Positions 63,919-64,000 of a stretch of 64,000 bases of DNA are shown in pieces (the stretch's first letter is position 1; each line of letters begins with the position of its first letter). The stretch is from the NCBI GenBank assembly GCA_030435675.1, contig CM059624.1, forward strand, positions 15,524,769 through 15,588,768. Direction: 5' to 3'. The position numbers and the translations under genes are program-made. The notes beneath the pieces were generated by a model. The model saw nothing but the letters and a program-made list of their open reading frames with translations. It ran no database searches and was not told the DNA's origin. Source of the DNA: Steinernema hermaphroditum. Taxonomy: Eukaryota; Nematoda; Chromadorea; Rhabditida; Steinernematidae.

Positions 63919-64000
63919 ACTTATCGATTTCACGATTTTTCACGATTTTATTTCGCGAATCAAAGGCACCGAAAATAGACAAACAGAGGATGTCTGGAAG
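63919..64000 (-). mobile_element. R500 non-autonomous retroelement, partial at window end
   Basis: Begins with the tail (tcacgattttatttcgcgaa preceded by further cacgattt units) and continues into the body (gacaaacagaggatgtctgg) before the window ends. A gcattatgccttgcgcgaca-type segment present at 15,855 is partly missing here. The 5' end lies outside the window. Confidence 0.75.

Noticed and set aside
1..64000. CRISPR array, prophage, operon or other prokaryotic system
   Set aside because: Spliced genes, nematode-type receptors and metazoan transposons show this is eukaryotic DNA; the direct repeats found are minisatellites or intronic duplications without spacers.

Overview
The window looks like repeat-rich chromosomal DNA from a nematode, most likely a clade V (rhabditid or strongylid) species. 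The evidence is introns mostly of 40-60 nt with TTTCAG-type acceptors, a tandem cluster of serpentine chemoreceptor genes resembling the Srx family, a C-type-lectin-like gene with Thr/Pro-rich exons, and many RTE, Tc1/mariner and hAT remnants. The genus cannot be named from the sequence alone.

Region 1 (1-23.7 kb) is a very large imperfect palindrome. A left arm (1 to about 8.53 kb) is mirrored by right-arm pieces at about 13.81-17.82, 20.2-21.0 and 21.44-22.97 kb. It is bounded outwardly by a G-rich 16-bp minisatellite. Each arm carries insertions the other lacks: an intact RTE retrotransposon and an hAT-type MITE on the left, and a 503-bp non-autonomous retroelement (called R500 here) on the right. 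The centre holds an internally deleted RTE, a mariner fragment and an RTE fragment. Decayed Thr/Pro-rich mucin-like exons ride in the arms.

Region 2 (24-39.3 kb) carries isolated Thr/Pro-rich exons and a multi-exon, cysteine-rich C-type-lectin-like gene (about 30.50-34.98 kb). One coding exon of that gene is interrupted by a 1318-bp mariner. A second mariner of the same length, with identical broken reading frames, sits at 25.08 kb. The rest is three older mariner-like elements, an hAT transposase remnant, a 3.6-kb foldback and an hAT MITE.

Region 3 (39.4-56 kb) is the gene-rich part. It has two small Cys-rich exon sets, an unidentified two-exon gene end, a complete SFT2-family membrane-traffic gene (42.7-43.4 kb), a frameshifted minus-strand type II membrane-protein candidate, and a mariner on the minus strand. 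Three tandem plus-strand Srx-like receptors follow with almost identical exon structure, then one minus-strand Srx-like receptor. All four receptors can be assembled into intact frames by splicing.

Region 4 (56.8-64 kb) holds a second intact RTE on the minus strand, a possible decayed membrane-protein gene, and fragments of RTE, mariner and Tc1 transposases. It ends in another R500 copy that runs off the window.

Splice joins were worked out by hand from reading frame, GT-AG boundaries and comparison between paralogues. They are inference, not transcript evidence.
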